A stretch of DNA of 21,533 nt from Baffinella frigidus. Its lineage: Eukaryota > Cryptophyceae > Cryptomonadales > Baffinellaceae. This document shows positions 21,378-21,533 of this stretch, piece after piece; positions within the stretch are counted from its first letter, which is position 1, and each line of letters starts with the position of its first letter. Below the pieces are notes generated by a model that did no database searches, was not told where the DNA came from, and was given only the letters and a program-made list of their open reading frames with translations. Where the stretch lies: contig MU646670.1 in the NCBI GenBank assembly GCA_026770585.1, positions 264,774 through 286,306 on the forward strand. The letters are read 5' to 3'. The translations under genes and the position numbers were made by a program.

Positions 21378-21533
21378 GTTGATGGTTGAGGGTTGAGGGT
21401 GCAGGGGTTGAGGGTGCAGGGTGTAGGGTGTAGGGTGCAGGGTGTAGGATATAGGGTGTAGGGTGTAGGGTGTAGGGTGTAGGGTGTAGGGTGTAGGGTG
21501 TAGGGTGTAGGGTGTAGGGTGTAGGGTGTAGGG
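21378..21533 (+). repeat. Telomere-like array, TGTAGGG variant, to window edge
   Basis: TTGAGGG and TGCAGGG units give way to a nearly pure run of TGTAGGG (about 15 units) at the right edge. Locally it is homogeneous, unlike the mixed array at 8577-9235, so it has spread by recent local amplification. It would be the 3' part of the intron upstream of exon 1. Confidence 0.92.

Noticed and set aside
19585-21533. CRISPR-like or satellite centromere array
   Set aside because: The units are 7-10 bp without unique spacers, in a eukaryotic intron context; they are telomere-like minisatellites.

Overview
The window looks like nuclear DNA from a eukaryotic alga with a complex plastid, most plausibly a chromerid (Chromera-like); this is inference. 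The evidence is: genes cut into many short exons by GT-AG introns; abundant degenerate plant-type telomeric repeats (TTTAGGG and variants) inside the sequence; an octotricopeptide-like (OPR) repeat motif of the style common in chromerids and relatives; and an exon encoding a signal-peptide-plus-transit-type leader. No bacterial operons, rRNA, tRNA or CRISPR were seen.

The dominant object is one large minus-strand gene running from beyond the right edge (first visible exon 21374-21270) to about 7460. I rebuilt thirteen exons by hand. Nearly every junction is GT-AG and all twelve junctions keep reading phase (7360 nt, about 2453 codons visible). In order the product has several short charged, coiled-coil-like exons, a low-complexity stretch, a P-loop GTPase domain, about 900 residues of mostly helical sequence, and a SecA-type DEAD motor. 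The second half of the motor lies in five small exons that single-frame ORF calling misses: the GRGTDF motif is at about 10.95 kb and the GRTCRQDDPGSA motif at about 9.88 kb. I do not know a named system with this exact GTPase-SecA layout.

Left part, 0-3.2 kb: a second minus-strand gene or relic, with repeatedly duplicated short exons (types X, Y, Z and one more at 235-289). Joined X plus Y resembles the start of a 2-oxoglutarate/Fe(II) oxygenase, weakly. Around 3.7-3.97 kb is a minus-strand first exon with a plastid-type leader. At 4.75 kb is an isolated C2H2 zinc finger on the plus strand. At 5.76-5.92 kb is an unassigned exon-like reading frame. The rest of 3-11.6 kb is filled by at least seven families of short inverted-repeat elements (MITE or foldback type).

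The most unusual theme is intron content. Six introns of the big gene and several gaps in the left-hand gene are built largely of telomere-like repeat, always with the C-rich strand as the sense strand. Two of these introns are flanked by a direct copy of the 9-mer that carries the splice sites (AGGTTGCAG). A short MITE (family T) likewise sits between 24-bp direct repeats that each carry an AG|GT. This is what recent intron gain by repeat or transposon insertion would look like.
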